From assembly GCF_034351645.1 (NCBI RefSeq), contig NZ_CP133782.1:3601001-3665000 (forward strand): DNA of 64,000 bases. The letters are read 5' to 3'. The notes under the pieces are model-generated. The model saw only the letters and a program-made list of their open reading frames with translations. It had not been told where the DNA came from and searched no databases. Source of the DNA: Pseudomonas sp. DC1.2 (GTDB taxonomy: Bacteria > Pseudomonadota > Gammaproteobacteria > Pseudomonadales > Pseudomonadaceae). This document shows, piece by piece, positions 47,658 through 57,017 of this stretch (position 1 is its first letter; every line of letters begins with the position of its first letter). Both the position numbers and the translations under genes were made by a program.

Positions 47658-48809
47658 ATGACTCAACTCAACAACCAAGCCTCATTTGTTCCAGGGCGTC
47701 TGGAACAGATGTCCACCCGCATCGCCTTTTTCATCGCCGGTTTCGGGATTGCCGCGTGGGCACCGCTAGTACCCTACGCCAAAGCCCGTGCCGGGCTGGA
47801 TGAAGGCACCCTCGGTTTGCTGCTGTTGTGTCTCGGCGTGGGGTCGATTCTGGCGATGCCGGTCGCCGGGATTCTAGCCACTCGTTTTGGTTGTCGCCGA
47901 GTAGTGAGCGCCGGCGTATTGCTGATCTGCATGGCCTTGCCGATGTTGGCGACGGTGTCCTCGATTCCGGCGTTGATCGTTGCGCTGTTTATGTTTGGCG
48001 CGGGGCTGGGCACCGTGGATTCGACGGTAAACCTGCAAGCGGTAATCGTTGAGCGGGCCAGCGGCAAGACCATGATGTCGGGGTTCCATGGGCTGTTCAG
48101 CCTGGGTGGGATCGTCGGCGCGGCAGGTGTCAGCGCCTTGCTCGGGCTGGGGGTTTCGCCATTGGGAGCGATGCTGGTGGTGATCGTGTTGCTGGTGCTG
48201 GCCTTACTCAAAGCTGGGCCGCACCTGTTGCCTTACGGGAGTGAACGCTCTGGCCCAGCCTTTGCCGTGCCCCACGGCATCGTGCTGTTTATCGGCGTGA
48301 TGTGTTTCATCGTATTCCTCACTGAAGGCGCGGTACTCGACTGGAGCGCGGTATTCCTCGCATCCGAGCGTGGCATCGACACCGCGTATGCAGGGCTGGG
48401 TTATGCAGCGTTCGCCCTGACCATGACCGTGGGACGTTTGACCGGCGATGCCATTGTCCGGCGCCTGGGCGCCACCAAGGTCATCGTATTCGGTGGACTG
48501 ACCGCCGCGGTGGGTCTGTCAGTCGCCACATTTGCACCGACCTGGGAAGCCGCACTGGTGGGGTATGCACTGGTGGGGGTGGGCTGTTCGAACATTGTGC
48601 CGGTGCTGTACACCGCCGTCGGCAAGCAGAAAGTCATGCCCGAGAGCATCGCCGTACCGGCCATTACCACACTGGGCTACGCCGGAATTCTTGCAGGGCC
48701 GGCCGTGATTGGTTTCGTGGCCCATGGCAGTAGCTTGAGCTTTGCCTTCGGATTGATGGCGATGTTACTGGTGGCGGTGGCCATCGGCGGCAAGGTGTTG
48801 AAAGTCTGA
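47658..48809 (+). CDS. MFS transporter (YbjJ-like)
   Basis: 383 residues with about twelve hydrophobic segments. The N-terminal half has FFIAGFGIAAWAPLVPYAKARAGLDEGTLGLLLLCLGVGSILAMPVAG, and the C-terminal half has LDWSAVFLASERGIDTAYAGLGYAAFALTMTVGRLTGD. It resembles the inner-membrane YbjJ group, whose substrate is not settled. ATG 47658 is used; GGAATG lies just before it. It diverges from the DapF-fold gene, so the protein pair may be functionally linked. Confidence 0.87.
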   Translation: MTQLNNQASFVPGRLEQMSTRIAFFIAGFGIAAWAPLVPYAKARAGLDEGTLGLLLLCLGVGSILAMPVAGILATRFGCRRVVSAGVLLICMALPMLATVSSIPALIVALFMFGAGLGTVDSTVNLQAVIVERASGKTMMSGFHGLFSLGGIVGAAGVSALLGLGVSPLGAMLVVIVLLVLALLKAGPHLLPYGSERSGPAFAVPHGIVLFIGVMCFIVFLTEGAVLDWSAVFLASERGIDTAYAGLGYAAFALTMTVGRLTGDAIVRRLGATKVIVFGGLTAAVGLSVATFAPTWEAALVGYALVGVGCSNIVPVLYTAVGKQKVMPESIAVPAITTLGYAGILAGPAVIGFVAHGSSLSFAFGLMAMLLVAVAIGGKVLKV

Positions 48810-49036
48810 AAGGCATGGCGGGCAACGTCGCTCGCCCAGCACGGATTCTTAGTTAAAACGGGGTGGCGGTGACGGCAGAGCGCCCTGGTTCAAATGGGCC
48901 GTCGTCACGCAGACTTAGGCCCTGAAAACCGAGTCTGAAGCAGCGCCACCCAAGACCCGGCGCGTCCCCCCCCTTTTCATCAGGGACGCGCGCGCATCAG
49001 CCATCGGGCGTCATGCCGAGCCGGCCAGAGGTCGTA

Positions 49037-50479
49037 TTACGTGCGGCTGCGCAGCCATTGCAGGAAACCTTTTTTTGGCGCCGCATGCGGTAGGTCCTGA
49101 GTCAGTGCGTGAGCTGTGTTCAGGCGAAAATCCAACAAGGCTTTCATTGCCTCGTTGATGTCATGGCGAGCGTCCAGGCACGGTTTGAGGTATTCCTTCT
49201 CAACGCGGTAAAGCGCGCACCGGGTCTTGGCTGAAAAGTCCGCCGGCACCGACTCGTCGGAGAGAATCCCGGCTTCACCGATCACCTCCCCAGGCCCCAT
49301 GCGCCCGGCCTCGAACTTGCTGCCCGCGCGGGTCAGGGCCACCGACACCACGCCGGACTCAATGATGAACAGGTGATCGCTGACCTCCCCACTTGCCAGA
49401 ATCACGTCCCCGGCACGGAAGGTTTGTAGCGTCATGTTCTGGCTGAAGGTTTCTTTCTCTTCCTGGCGCAGGGTGGAGAAGATGCTCGAACTATCGAGCA
49501 GTGCCCATGCCCGCGACAGCTTCGCCGGCACGTTAGGCTCAACACTCGACAACAGGCTCACACCAGACGCCTGAAGGTGCCGGTAGGCCAGGTCAAACAA
49601 TTGATTACGGACCATGCGTTTTTGGTCCATGGACACCACGAACCCACTGATTTCGTACTCCACGCCACTGCTGCTGGACGTTTTCAGGGCCACACTCGGC
49701 GCCGGCTTGTTCAGCAAAAAGTGACAGCCTTGCACGGCTCGCTCCAGCGCTTCTATAACCGTGTGCGGTCGGGCATGAGGGCTCAACTGCAGGCTGATGG
49801 AGACCCCGAAAATATCTCTGGGCCGACTGAAATTGATGATCTTGGACTTGGCCGCCAGCGAGTTAGGAATGACCGCCAGGCTGCCTTGCGCCGTCTGCAT
49901 GCGCGTGGCGCGCCAATCGATGTCAGTCACCCGACCTTCGGTGCCGTCAATCGAGATCCAGTCATCGATTTGATAGGGTTTAGTGGTGTTGAGCACGATG
50001 CCGGAGAACACATCACTGAGGGTGCTTTGCAGTGCCAGACCGACAATGATCGCCACCGCGCCCGAGGTGGCGAGCACGCCCTTGACCGGCAGGTCGAGCA
50101 CATAAGCCATGGCGGCGATGATCGCAATCAGGAAAATCACCGCACCCAGCACATCCTGCAACAAGCGCCCGGTGTGCCCGACCCGCTGCATCATGACCGC
50201 GCCGATCAACACCGTCAGGGTTCGCGCGCCGAACAGCCACCAACCGATCTGCAAACCGGTCGCGGCCAGGTGCAACGGCACGTTGTCGGCCCAGGGCGGC
50301 GGCTCCATCGGGTTCAAGCCCTCGTTGAACAGCAAGACACTGAATAACGAGAAAATCACCAGGCGCACGCCCAATTTCCATTGGCGGCGGCTGGAACCGA
50401 TCAAACGCCACAAGCCGATATCGATCAGAACCAGGGCCAACGCGCAGAGCAGCGGGTGATCGGTGAACAATGACAGCAT
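49037..50479 (-). CDS. MscS-type channel with C-terminal cyclic-nucleotide-binding domain
   Basis: 480 residues. Several N-terminal membrane helices lead to the MscS pore and beta domain (VKGVLATSGAVAIIVGLALQSTLSDVFSGIVLNTTKPYQIDDWISIDG). The C-terminal cNMP-binding domain (about 335-455) includes FRAGDVILASGEVSDHLFIIESGVVSVALT and MGPGEVIGEAGILSDE. Fusion channels of this kind are gated by cyclic nucleotides in studied cases and may couple osmotic control to signalling. ATG 50479 has GGAG upstream. No close operon partner. Confidence 0.92.
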   Translation of the reverse strand: MLSLFTDHPLLCALALVLIDIGLWRLIGSSRRQWKLGVRLVIFSLFSVLLFNEGLNPMEPPPWADNVPLHLAATGLQIGWWLFGARTLTVLIGAVMMQRVGHTGRLLQDVLGAVIFLIAIIAAMAYVLDLPVKGVLATSGAVAIIVGLALQSTLSDVFSGIVLNTTKPYQIDDWISIDGTEGRVTDIDWRATRMQTAQGSLAVIPNSLAAKSKIINFSRPRDIFGVSISLQLSPHARPHTVIEALERAVQGCHFLLNKPAPSVALKTSSSSGVEYEISGFVVSMDQKRMVRNQLFDLAYRHLQASGVSLLSSVEPNVPAKLSRAWALLDSSSIFSTLRQEEKETFSQNMTLQTFRAGDVILASGEVSDHLFIIESGVVSVALTRAGSKFEAGRMGPGEVIGEAGILSDESVPADFSAKTRCALYRVEKEYLKPCLDARHDINEAMKALLDFRLNTAHALTQDLPHAAPKKGFLQWLRSRT

Positions 50480-50548
50480 CAAGCAACTCCAGCGAAGACC
50501 AATCAAGCGAAGATCTCACAGATTGGCCGCGGTGTTACAGCGTTCGAT

Positions 50549-51415
50549 TCATTCGCTCATCCGTCCAAACCGACCCGACTGGAAATCGGCAAAGGCTTGG
50601 TGGATCTCTTGCTCGCTGTTCATCACGAATGGACCGTGGCCGACGATGGGCTCGTCGATCGGCTCGCCGCTGAGCAATAGCACCACCGCGTCGTCATTGG
50701 CTTTCAGGCTGAGCTGATGACCCTTGCGCTCAAATAACGCCAATTGCCCTTCGCGCGCCCACTCCAGCCCGTTAACCTGAACGGCGCCGTGAAGCACCAC
50801 CAGGGCGGTGTTACGACCCTCGTGCAAATCAAGTGTCAGCAATTTTTCGCTGTTCAAGCGAATGTCCCAGACATCAATCGGGGTGAAGGTACGCGAGGGG
50901 CCTGTGAGGCCCTGGAACTCGCCGGCGATCAAACGCAGGCTGCCGGCCTGATCCTTGAGCGCAATAGTCGGAATGTCGCGGTCGAGAATCGTCTGGTATC
51001 CGGCGTCGGCCATTTTATCCTTGGCGGGCAGATTGACCCACAGCTGGACCATTTCCATGGTCCCACCGCTGTTGGCAAAGCCTTCGGAATGGAACTCTTC
51101 ATGGATAATCCCCGATGCGGCGGTCATCCACTGCACGTCTCCCGGACCGATTTTGCCGCCACCGCCAGTGGAGTCACGGTGCTCAAGCTCACCTTTATAG
51201 ACGATGGTCACCGTTTCAAAACCGCGGTGCGGGTGCTGCCCGACACCACGCCGCTCGCTGGTCGGGGTGAATTCGTAAGGCGCTGCGTGATCCAGCAGCA
51301 AAAACGGGCTGATGTGTTTGCCGAGGTTGTCGTAAGAAAAAAGCGTGCGAACCGGGAAACCGTCGCCGACCCAATGCGGTCGTGGGCTGCTGTAAATACC
51401 GATGATTTTTTTCAT
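50549..51415 (-). CDS. Pirin family protein
   Basis: 288 residues of the bicupin pirin fold. The metal-binding motif of the N-terminal cupin is GQHPHRGFETVTIVYKGELEHRDSTG, and the following GPGDVQWMTAASGIIHEEFH segment is characteristic. Bacterial pirins include quercetinases and enzyme regulators, so the activity is uncertain. The ATG at 51415 has the normal family start (MKKIIGIYSSPRPHWVGDGF). Monocistronic by appearance. Confidence 0.93.
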   Translation of the reverse strand: MKKIIGIYSSPRPHWVGDGFPVRTLFSYDNLGKHISPFLLLDHAAPYEFTPTSERRGVGQHPHRGFETVTIVYKGELEHRDSTGGGGKIGPGDVQWMTAASGIIHEEFHSEGFANSGGTMEMVQLWVNLPAKDKMADAGYQTILDRDIPTIALKDQAGSLRLIAGEFQGLTGPSRTFTPIDVWDIRLNSEKLLTLDLHEGRNTALVVLHGAVQVNGLEWAREGQLALFERKGHQLSLKANDDAVVLLLSGEPIDEPIVGHGPFVMNSEQEIHQAFADFQSGRFGRMSE

Positions 51416-51573
51416 GGTGGCTCTCTAATCTGTCGCTGAGTCAGAGGGTGACGCGATGGACGGAGCTTAAAACTCATACCTCTTGAGCACTAGACGGCAA
51501 AAATCAGCTTTAGCGTTCTACCTGAAGAACAATGAGCGAAGGCTGGCCCGCCGTCTTCTGCAATCATCGATGG

Positions 51574-54500
51574 CTATTGCTGCGTTGGCGTTTGGTACGT
51601 TTGGCCTGCAAGGTACTGATCCAGGCTTGCCATGGCCTGTTGCAAGTGCTCGACGGCCGTGTCGATCAACGCCGCGCTTCCTTCATTGCAGGCCTGTTCC
51701 AAGTGCTCGCACCCCTCGATCAGACGCACCGCCTGAACCATCCGCGCACTGCCCTTGATGCGATGCGCCAGATCCCGCAGGACGTGTCGATCGCCCGCGG
51801 TTCGGGCCAGAAGCAGCTGGTCGCGGTCCTGGCGATTAGTCACCGCCAGCTCGTGCAGCAGAAGATCGAGCAACTGCCGGTCCGCGCCGATGTAGCACTC
51901 AAGGCCTGTGAGGTCGATGTCAGTCATGGAGGGTTCCTCTTCCGTCACCACCGACTCGCCGGAAAACTTTGATACCAGCCACCCGCGCAGATCTGCCAGG
52001 CGAATGGGCTTGAACAGACAATCGTCCATGCCCGCCTCCAGACAGCGCAGCTTTTCCTCCGGCTGAGCATTGGCGGTAAATCCCAGAATCAGCGTGCGAG
52101 GCAATCCCAAGGCGTGTTCTTCAGACCGTATCATTGCGGCCAATTCATAACCGCTACAGACCGGCATATTGCAATCGGTGATGAGCACATCAAACACCTG
52201 ACATCGCCACTGCTCAAAACCCTCACTGCCCTGCTCGGCCTCTAGCACCTGATGCCCCAGATAACTCAGTTGGCGCGCCAGCAACAGACGATTGGGCGGA
52301 TAGTCATCAACCACCAAAATCGTCAACGCGCGGGTCAGGACCGGTAATCCGCTAGCTGCCGCGGCACTGACGGGCAATGGGTCCAGGGCCAGCAGTTCAA
52401 GACTGACCTCGACCCGCGTACCTCGACCGAGATCGCTGTGCAACTGCAACTGCCCCCCCATCATTTCGCATAGGTTGCGGCTGATCACCAGCCCCAGACC
52501 TGAACCACCGCGGCCCGACTGTGCATGGTTGTCAGCCTGAATAAACGGGCTGAATAAGCGCTGTTGATCGGCCGCGCTGATGCCGATGCCACTGTCTTCG
52601 ATACTCACGCTCACCGCCAAATGTCCGCCCGTGACGGGCTCCAGGCGCAGGGCCAAACTGACTTCACCGCCCTCAGTGAACTTGATGGCGTTGCTCAGCA
52701 AATTGGACAACACCTGTTTGAAACGCGTGGGGTCGATCAGCACATCGCGGTCGCTGGAACCGTCCAGTTCAACGCGCCATGCTAATTCCTTCTGTCGAGC
52801 CAGTCCTTCAAAGACCCGGCACACCGATTCGACCAACGAGCGCAAATTGGCCCGCTCCGGGGTGAGGGATAAATGCCCGGACTCAATGCGGGCGATGTCC
52901 AGAATGTCGCCAATCAATGCCAGCAATTGCTGCGCGGCATTCGACGCGACTTCAATGGCAAAACGATCAGTCTCACCCTCCTCCGAGCGTTTCAGCGCTA
53001 ATTCGAGCATGCCGATCAGGGCATTCATCGGCGTGCGAATCTCATGGCTCATGGTCGCCAGAAAGGTGGTTTTGGCGCGACTGGCTTGGTCGGCGGCATC
53101 CTTGGCGTTCTGCAATTGTTGCAACCACTGCTGGCGCTGCCGGATCTGCCGACGCTGCCAGGCAATCCAGCCCAACGCTAACAGCAGCAAAGCGCCTGCT
53201 GCACCGAAGCCCTGGAGAATGCCATCACGATGGCGCAGCCAATAGTTGCCATTCAATGCCTCGTCATTGCTCCAGCGGGCCACCAGTTCTTCCATCTCCT
53301 GCGGCGAGATACTCAATAACGCCTTATTCAAAATCGAGTGCAATTCCAGCGCACCCCGATCGGTGGCCAGCGCAATACGGGCCGGTTCGTCACCCACGGT
53401 ACTGCTGATGCGCAGACGCTCGTTATATTGCCGGGCAATTAAATAGCGGGCCACGATCAACGAGCTAACCACCGCATCGGCCTGCCCTTTGCTCACCCAC
53501 TCCATGCCCTGGGAGGGGCTTTGCACTTCCACCAGGCGCACCGTTGGCGCGCGCGCCTGAATAAACTCATACAAAGGGTGCCCGCGGTAAATTGCCAAGC
53601 GCTTGCCAGCCAGATCGTCGAGGGTTTGAAGGCCCTGCGGGGCGGCGAGCGTGACCAACACAAATGGATTTTTCAAATACGCGCGGGTGAAGCTCAACTC
53701 GGACTCGCGCTGGGCACTCGGCGTGATAACGGGCAAAACGTCTATCTCGCCGGCCTTGAGCTGCTCAATCTGCCGGTCCAGGGAGTTGCCCCGCAGCACC
53801 TTGAAGTTTAATCCGCTGCGCTGGCTGATCAGGGTCAGCAATTGCGCAGTCAACCCGCGAAACCGCCCTTCGGCGTCGTAGAACGTCAGGGGTGCATAAT
53901 CCTCGATGACGCCCACAGTGAGCATCGGATGCCGATCCAGCCAGCGTTGTTCAGAGACGCTCAAATGCACCCGTTGCTGTGCCGCCATATTGGCCCGACC
54001 CGCGCTCCAGCGCAGCTCGATAGCCGTGCGTTGATCCATGGGAATCGCCGCCAGGGCCTTGTCGATGATGCTTTTCAGCCGCGAGTTCCCTGCGGCCAGG
54101 GCAAAGCCGAACGCGTTCGCATCCAGACCAGAAGTCCCAGCCAGGTGCAGGTTATTCAAGTAGTTGTTGTTAATGAGGTAGTTGGCGCTGATCAAGTCGC
54201 CCAGGTACACGTCATCCTGGCCGAACGCGACGGCGCCGAGCGCTTCAAGCGTCGATGGATACAGGTGCAGACTCGCCTTGGGATAAAACGCCTCGACACT
54301 GGCTGCCGGTAAATAATCATCGACCATCGCAATGCGCTTACCAGCAAGATCGTCGGAGATAGGGTCGTCCTGCAAACTCACCAGCATGGGCTGGTCGTCG
54401 GCATAGGCACGCGAGGTTGTCAGTTCGGGATCGGCTAACTCGAAGTTGTTCGACGTCCCGAGCAAATCCAACTCACCGCGTTTGAGGGCGGCCATGGCCG

Positions 54501-54816
54501 CTGCGCGAGTGTCGTAATGCAACACGTCGATCTTGATGTACAGCAGTTGCGCAAGCAGGTCGGCGTAGTCGGCGGTAATGCCCTCCAACTCCTCACGGTT
54601 TCGAGTCACCTCAAAGGGTGGGTAGTCCGCCCCTGAGACGCCGAGGCGCAAGACCCGCTTGCTGCGCAACCACTGCCAGTCCTTTTCGTCCAGCCGCACC
54701 TCATACCCACCCACCGTAGAGCGGCCCAACAGCTGCAACGTCTGCGGTTCGTCCGCCCTGACCGTCAACGCGTGCAGCACTGAGAACAATGTCAGGACGA
54801 ACAGAAAAGTCCGCAC
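51574..54816 (-). CDS. Hybrid sensor histidine kinase with two periplasmic binding domains (EvgS/BvgS type)
   Basis: 1080 residues. A signal sequence is followed by two Venus-flytrap (SBP_bac_3) domains (about 50-275 and 290-515), a membrane helix near 538-556, and HisKA with the phosphorylated His in FLATMSHEIRTPMNALIGM. The HATPase domain has NLLSNAIKFTEGG, DSGIGI and GRGGSGLGL. A receiver (about 828-945) has DVLITDCNMPVCSGYEL, and a C-terminal HPt has LAHRIKGSARM. The order matches BvgS/EvgS phosphorelays but with no PAS domain visible between helix and HisKA. Its regulator gene lies 11 bases upstream. Ligand unknown. Confidence 0.95.
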   Translation of the reverse strand: MRTFLFVLTLFSVLHALTVRADEPQTLQLLGRSTVGGYEVRLDEKDWQWLRSKRVLRLGVSGADYPPFEVTRNREELEGITADYADLLAQLLYIKIDVLHYDTRAAAMAALKRGELDLLGTSNNFELADPELTTSRAYADDQPMLVSLQDDPISDDLAGKRIAMVDDYLPAASVEAFYPKASLHLYPSTLEALGAVAFGQDDVYLGDLISANYLINNNYLNNLHLAGTSGLDANAFGFALAAGNSRLKSIIDKALAAIPMDQRTAIELRWSAGRANMAAQQRVHLSVSEQRWLDRHPMLTVGVIEDYAPLTFYDAEGRFRGLTAQLLTLISQRSGLNFKVLRGNSLDRQIEQLKAGEIDVLPVITPSAQRESELSFTRAYLKNPFVLVTLAAPQGLQTLDDLAGKRLAIYRGHPLYEFIQARAPTVRLVEVQSPSQGMEWVSKGQADAVVSSLIVARYLIARQYNERLRISSTVGDEPARIALATDRGALELHSILNKALLSISPQEMEELVARWSNDEALNGNYWLRHRDGILQGFGAAGALLLLALGWIAWQRRQIRQRQQWLQQLQNAKDAADQASRAKTTFLATMSHEIRTPMNALIGMLELALKRSEEGETDRFAIEVASNAAQQLLALIGDILDIARIESGHLSLTPERANLRSLVESVCRVFEGLARQKELAWRVELDGSSDRDVLIDPTRFKQVLSNLLSNAIKFTEGGEVSLALRLEPVTGGHLAVSVSIEDSGIGISAADQQRLFSPFIQADNHAQSGRGGSGLGLVISRNLCEMMGGQLQLHSDLGRGTRVEVSLELLALDPLPVSAAAASGLPVLTRALTILVVDDYPPNRLLLARQLSYLGHQVLEAEQGSEGFEQWRCQVFDVLITDCNMPVCSGYELAAMIRSEEHALGLPRTLILGFTANAQPEEKLRCLEAGMDDCLFKPIRLADLRGWLVSKFSGESVVTEEEPSMTDIDLTGLECYIGADRQLLDLLLHELAVTNRQDRDQLLLARTAGDRHVLRDLAHRIKGSARMVQAVRLIEGCEHLEQACNEGSAALIDTAVEHLQQAMASLDQYLAGQTYQTPTQQ

Positions 54817-54827
54817 GGCAGGGCCAC

Positions 54828-55454
54828 TTAAATCAGCTGATTGCGCATGGCAAACTCACGCAAATGCACCGCAGAGTCCAGCCCGAGCTTTTCCTTAAGA
54901 CGGGTCTTATAGGTGCTCACGGTTTTGTGGCTAAGGTGCATGTGCAAGGCGATGTCCTGGTTTTTCGAGCCACGGGCCAAGTGCTGAAAAATAGTGAGTT
55001 CGCGATTGGAGAGGCTATCGATCATCTGCTTTTCGCTGAACTGGAGAGCGTTGGGTACCCCTGGCCCCGAGGACAGTTGGGCGAAATAGGTGTAACCGGC
55101 CATGATCGCGTGCGCCGCCTTTTGTAATTGGCTCAAGTCATTGGTCTTGGAAACATAGGCCATGGCGCCGGCACGCATGCACCGTTCTTGAAAAAACGCA
55201 GGGTCAAGCGAAGTGAACACCAACACCCGGCTCGATAGCTCGCTGGCCTTGATCCGCTCCAGCACATCAATCCCGTCGAGGGACGGCATGACCAGATCCA
55301 GCACCACCAGTTCGGGTGCGTGATCGCGCATCAACGCCATGACCTCACTGCCGGTGGACGCCTCGTAAATTCGCCTGAACCCTTCCTGTTGAAGAACGAT
55401 TTTGACTGCGGCGCGCACAACAGGGTGATCGTCCACAATCAATGCTGACTTCAT
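54828..55454 (-). CDS. NarL/LuxR-type response regulator (EvgA/BvgA-like)
   Basis: 208 residues. The receiver has ALIVDDHPVVRAAVKIVL, the phosphorylated Asp in ELVVLDLVMPSLDGIDVLERI, and Lys in AYVSKTNDL. The C-terminal LuxR helix-turn-helix is LSNRELTIFQHLARGSKNQDIALHMHLSHKTVSTYKTRLKEKLG. It is the first gene of the kinase operon and is presumably phosphorylated by its HPt domain. ATG 55454 fits the family start MKSALIVDDHP. A third gene with a degenerate receiver lies 152 bases upstream on the same strand. Confidence 0.94.
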   Translation of the reverse strand: MKSALIVDDHPVVRAAVKIVLQQEGFRRIYEASTGSEVMALMRDHAPELVVLDLVMPSLDGIDVLERIKASELSSRVLVFTSLDPAFFQERCMRAGAMAYVSKTNDLSQLQKAAHAIMAGYTYFAQLSSGPGVPNALQFSEKQMIDSLSNRELTIFQHLARGSKNQDIALHMHLSHKTVSTYKTRLKEKLGLDSAVHLREFAMRNQLI

Positions 55455-55606
55455 AACAACTCCTTGAAGCAAAGACCTAACGATCGCGCCACGAATACCC
55501 AGGACGTGGCCTGGTTCAGACGCAACGGCTGCGCTCGGACCTTCACATGAGAGACAAAACGAATCTACCTGTCAGAACTGACAGTAGCGACGAACGGTAG
55601 CGATTT

Positions 55607-56041
55607 TCAGCCGGTCTTTTGGTCGCAGCGTTCGGGCAACCAGCGCCGACCGCGCTCACTCACTGCGGGGTCGATGATCGCCATCAGCCGCTCAATGGTC
55701 CTGAAGTCAGGCATTAACCCGTGGCTGACCTGGACCTTTTGCTCCCGGCAGGCCGGGATCGGCGGCAACTGGATCGACTCACCCTGGTAGATCAGGGCAT
55801 GCCGAACCTGTGGGTTATCAAGAAAGAACCCCAGCAGATCGAACGCGCCGGCCGCCAGCGCAGCATTGATCACCACCAGATCGAAGGGCTCGAGACCGTA
55901 CTCCACCAGGTTCAACAGTTCTTCCACGTTTTGGACGGGTGCCACTCGGTAGTAGTCGAGCTGATTGAACAGCCGCTCGATTTTCATCCGGTGAAAATGC
56001 TGTTCGTCTGCGATCAGGATACGCAAGGCTTTGTTCGACAT
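55607..56041 (-). CDS. Degenerate receiver-domain protein
   Basis: 144 residues with a receiver-like fold only. The first acidic pocket (ILIADEQ) is kept, but the normal phospho-acceptor aspartate at the end of strand 3 is Asn (DLVVIN, residue 59). The rest (HALIYQGES, then a lysine near 105) is loosely receiver-like. It cannot be phosphorylated in the usual way and may act as a docking or scaffold protein. It lies on the same strand as, and upstream of, the EvgA/EvgS-like pair. Confidence 0.75.
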   Translation of the reverse strand: MSNKALRILIADEQHFHRMKIERLFNQLDYYRVAPVQNVEELLNLVEYGLEPFDLVVINAALAAGAFDLLGFFLDNPQVRHALIYQGESIQLPPIPACREQKVQVSHGLMPDFRTIERLMAIIDPAVSERGRRWLPERCDQKTG

Positions 56042-56233
56042 CGCAGGCCTCCAGGTCGGTCGCTGAGTGTTGGACGCCCAAGGCTACGCATGCATGAAGG
56101 CACTATCTGTAGGAAAAATCCTAAAGTATTCAAGACTTCATCGATCATTCACCCCGCAACGGCAGCCTGCGGCGCAAAGACTCACGGCGCGCAGGCGATA
56201 TCGCACACGGCGATCGTCTGGTTCCGATGGCGT

Positions 56234-56950
56234 TTATTCAGTCGTACTCGGACTCCAGAATGCCTGCACCACCAACGCCGACATCGAGATCCGCGCCACC
56301 AAGGCATCCAGTTCGTCGCCATCCACCGAGGTGGTCGCCAGCGTTGCCTCCACCTCAATTTCGTCCGCACCGAAGGCGCGCACATCCACATCGCTGGCCG
56401 GGTAGTTGCTGCGCTCCAGCTCTGCCTCGAGGAGTGCCAACACGCTTTTTTGCTGCGAGCGACGGGCGATCACGTAGACGATGTTGGTCACCTCTGCCGA
56501 AATCACGTCCAGCGGCTGGCGGTTGATGTTGTTGACGATCGGGCGCAACAAGGTGTTGGCCGCGAGCACGAAGATCGTGCCCAGGAGCGCTTCCAGCACC
56601 AGGTCGGCACCTGCGCAAGCCCCCACCGCTGCGGAGGCCCACAAGGTGGCAGCGGTGTTGAGCCCCCGCACGTTGCCTTCCTCGCGCATGATCACCCCGG
56701 CCCCGAGAAAACCGATGCCGGAAACCACGTAAGCCACCACCCGCACCGCGCCTTCGGCCCCCCCGAGACGGTTGGCCATGTCAACAAAAATCGCGGCACC
56801 GACCGCTACCAGTACGTTGGTGCGCAGACCGGCGGTGCGTTGTCGGTACTGGCGTTCAAAACCGATCAGGCCACCCAGGATGAACGCCGCGCTGAGGCTG
56901 ACCAAGGTGTCGACCAGGGACGTCAGGTTGATGTTTTCGATGGCTTTCAT
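56234..56950 (-). CDS. MgtC/SapB-family membrane protein
   Basis: 238 residues. Four or five membrane helices precede a soluble C-terminal ACT-like domain. The family motif LSAAFILGGLIGFERQYRQRTAGLRTNVLVAVGAAIF is clear, followed by GIGFLGAGVIMREEGNVRGLNTAATLWASAAVGACAG. MgtC proteins modulate F-ATPase and Mg homeostasis and aid survival in low Mg. It follows mgtA on the same strand after a short hairpin, an arrangement known from Salmonella mgtCB (there in the opposite order). Confidence 0.94.
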   Translation of the reverse strand: MKAIENINLTSLVDTLVSLSAAFILGGLIGFERQYRQRTAGLRTNVLVAVGAAIFVDMANRLGGAEGAVRVVAYVVSGIGFLGAGVIMREEGNVRGLNTAATLWASAAVGACAGADLVLEALLGTIFVLAANTLLRPIVNNINRQPLDVISAEVTNIVYVIARRSQQKSVLALLEAELERSNYPASDVDVRAFGADEIEVEATLATTSVDGDELDALVARISMSALVVQAFWSPSTTE

Positions 56951-56982
56951 GCGTACCTGCCCTGATTACCTGGGATTTGGAA

Positions 56983-57005
56983 CGTTCTCACTTAGCGTGA
57001 GAACG
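56983..57005 (-). terminator. 9-bp hairpin between mgtA and mgtC
   Basis: CGTTCTCAC (56983-56991) pairs with GTGAGAACG (56997-57005) over 5 bases. It lies just after the mgtA stop and 33 bases before the mgtC start. It has no T-run, so it may attenuate rather than stop read-through. Confidence 0.5.
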
Positions 57006-57017
57006 CTCGTCACCTGC

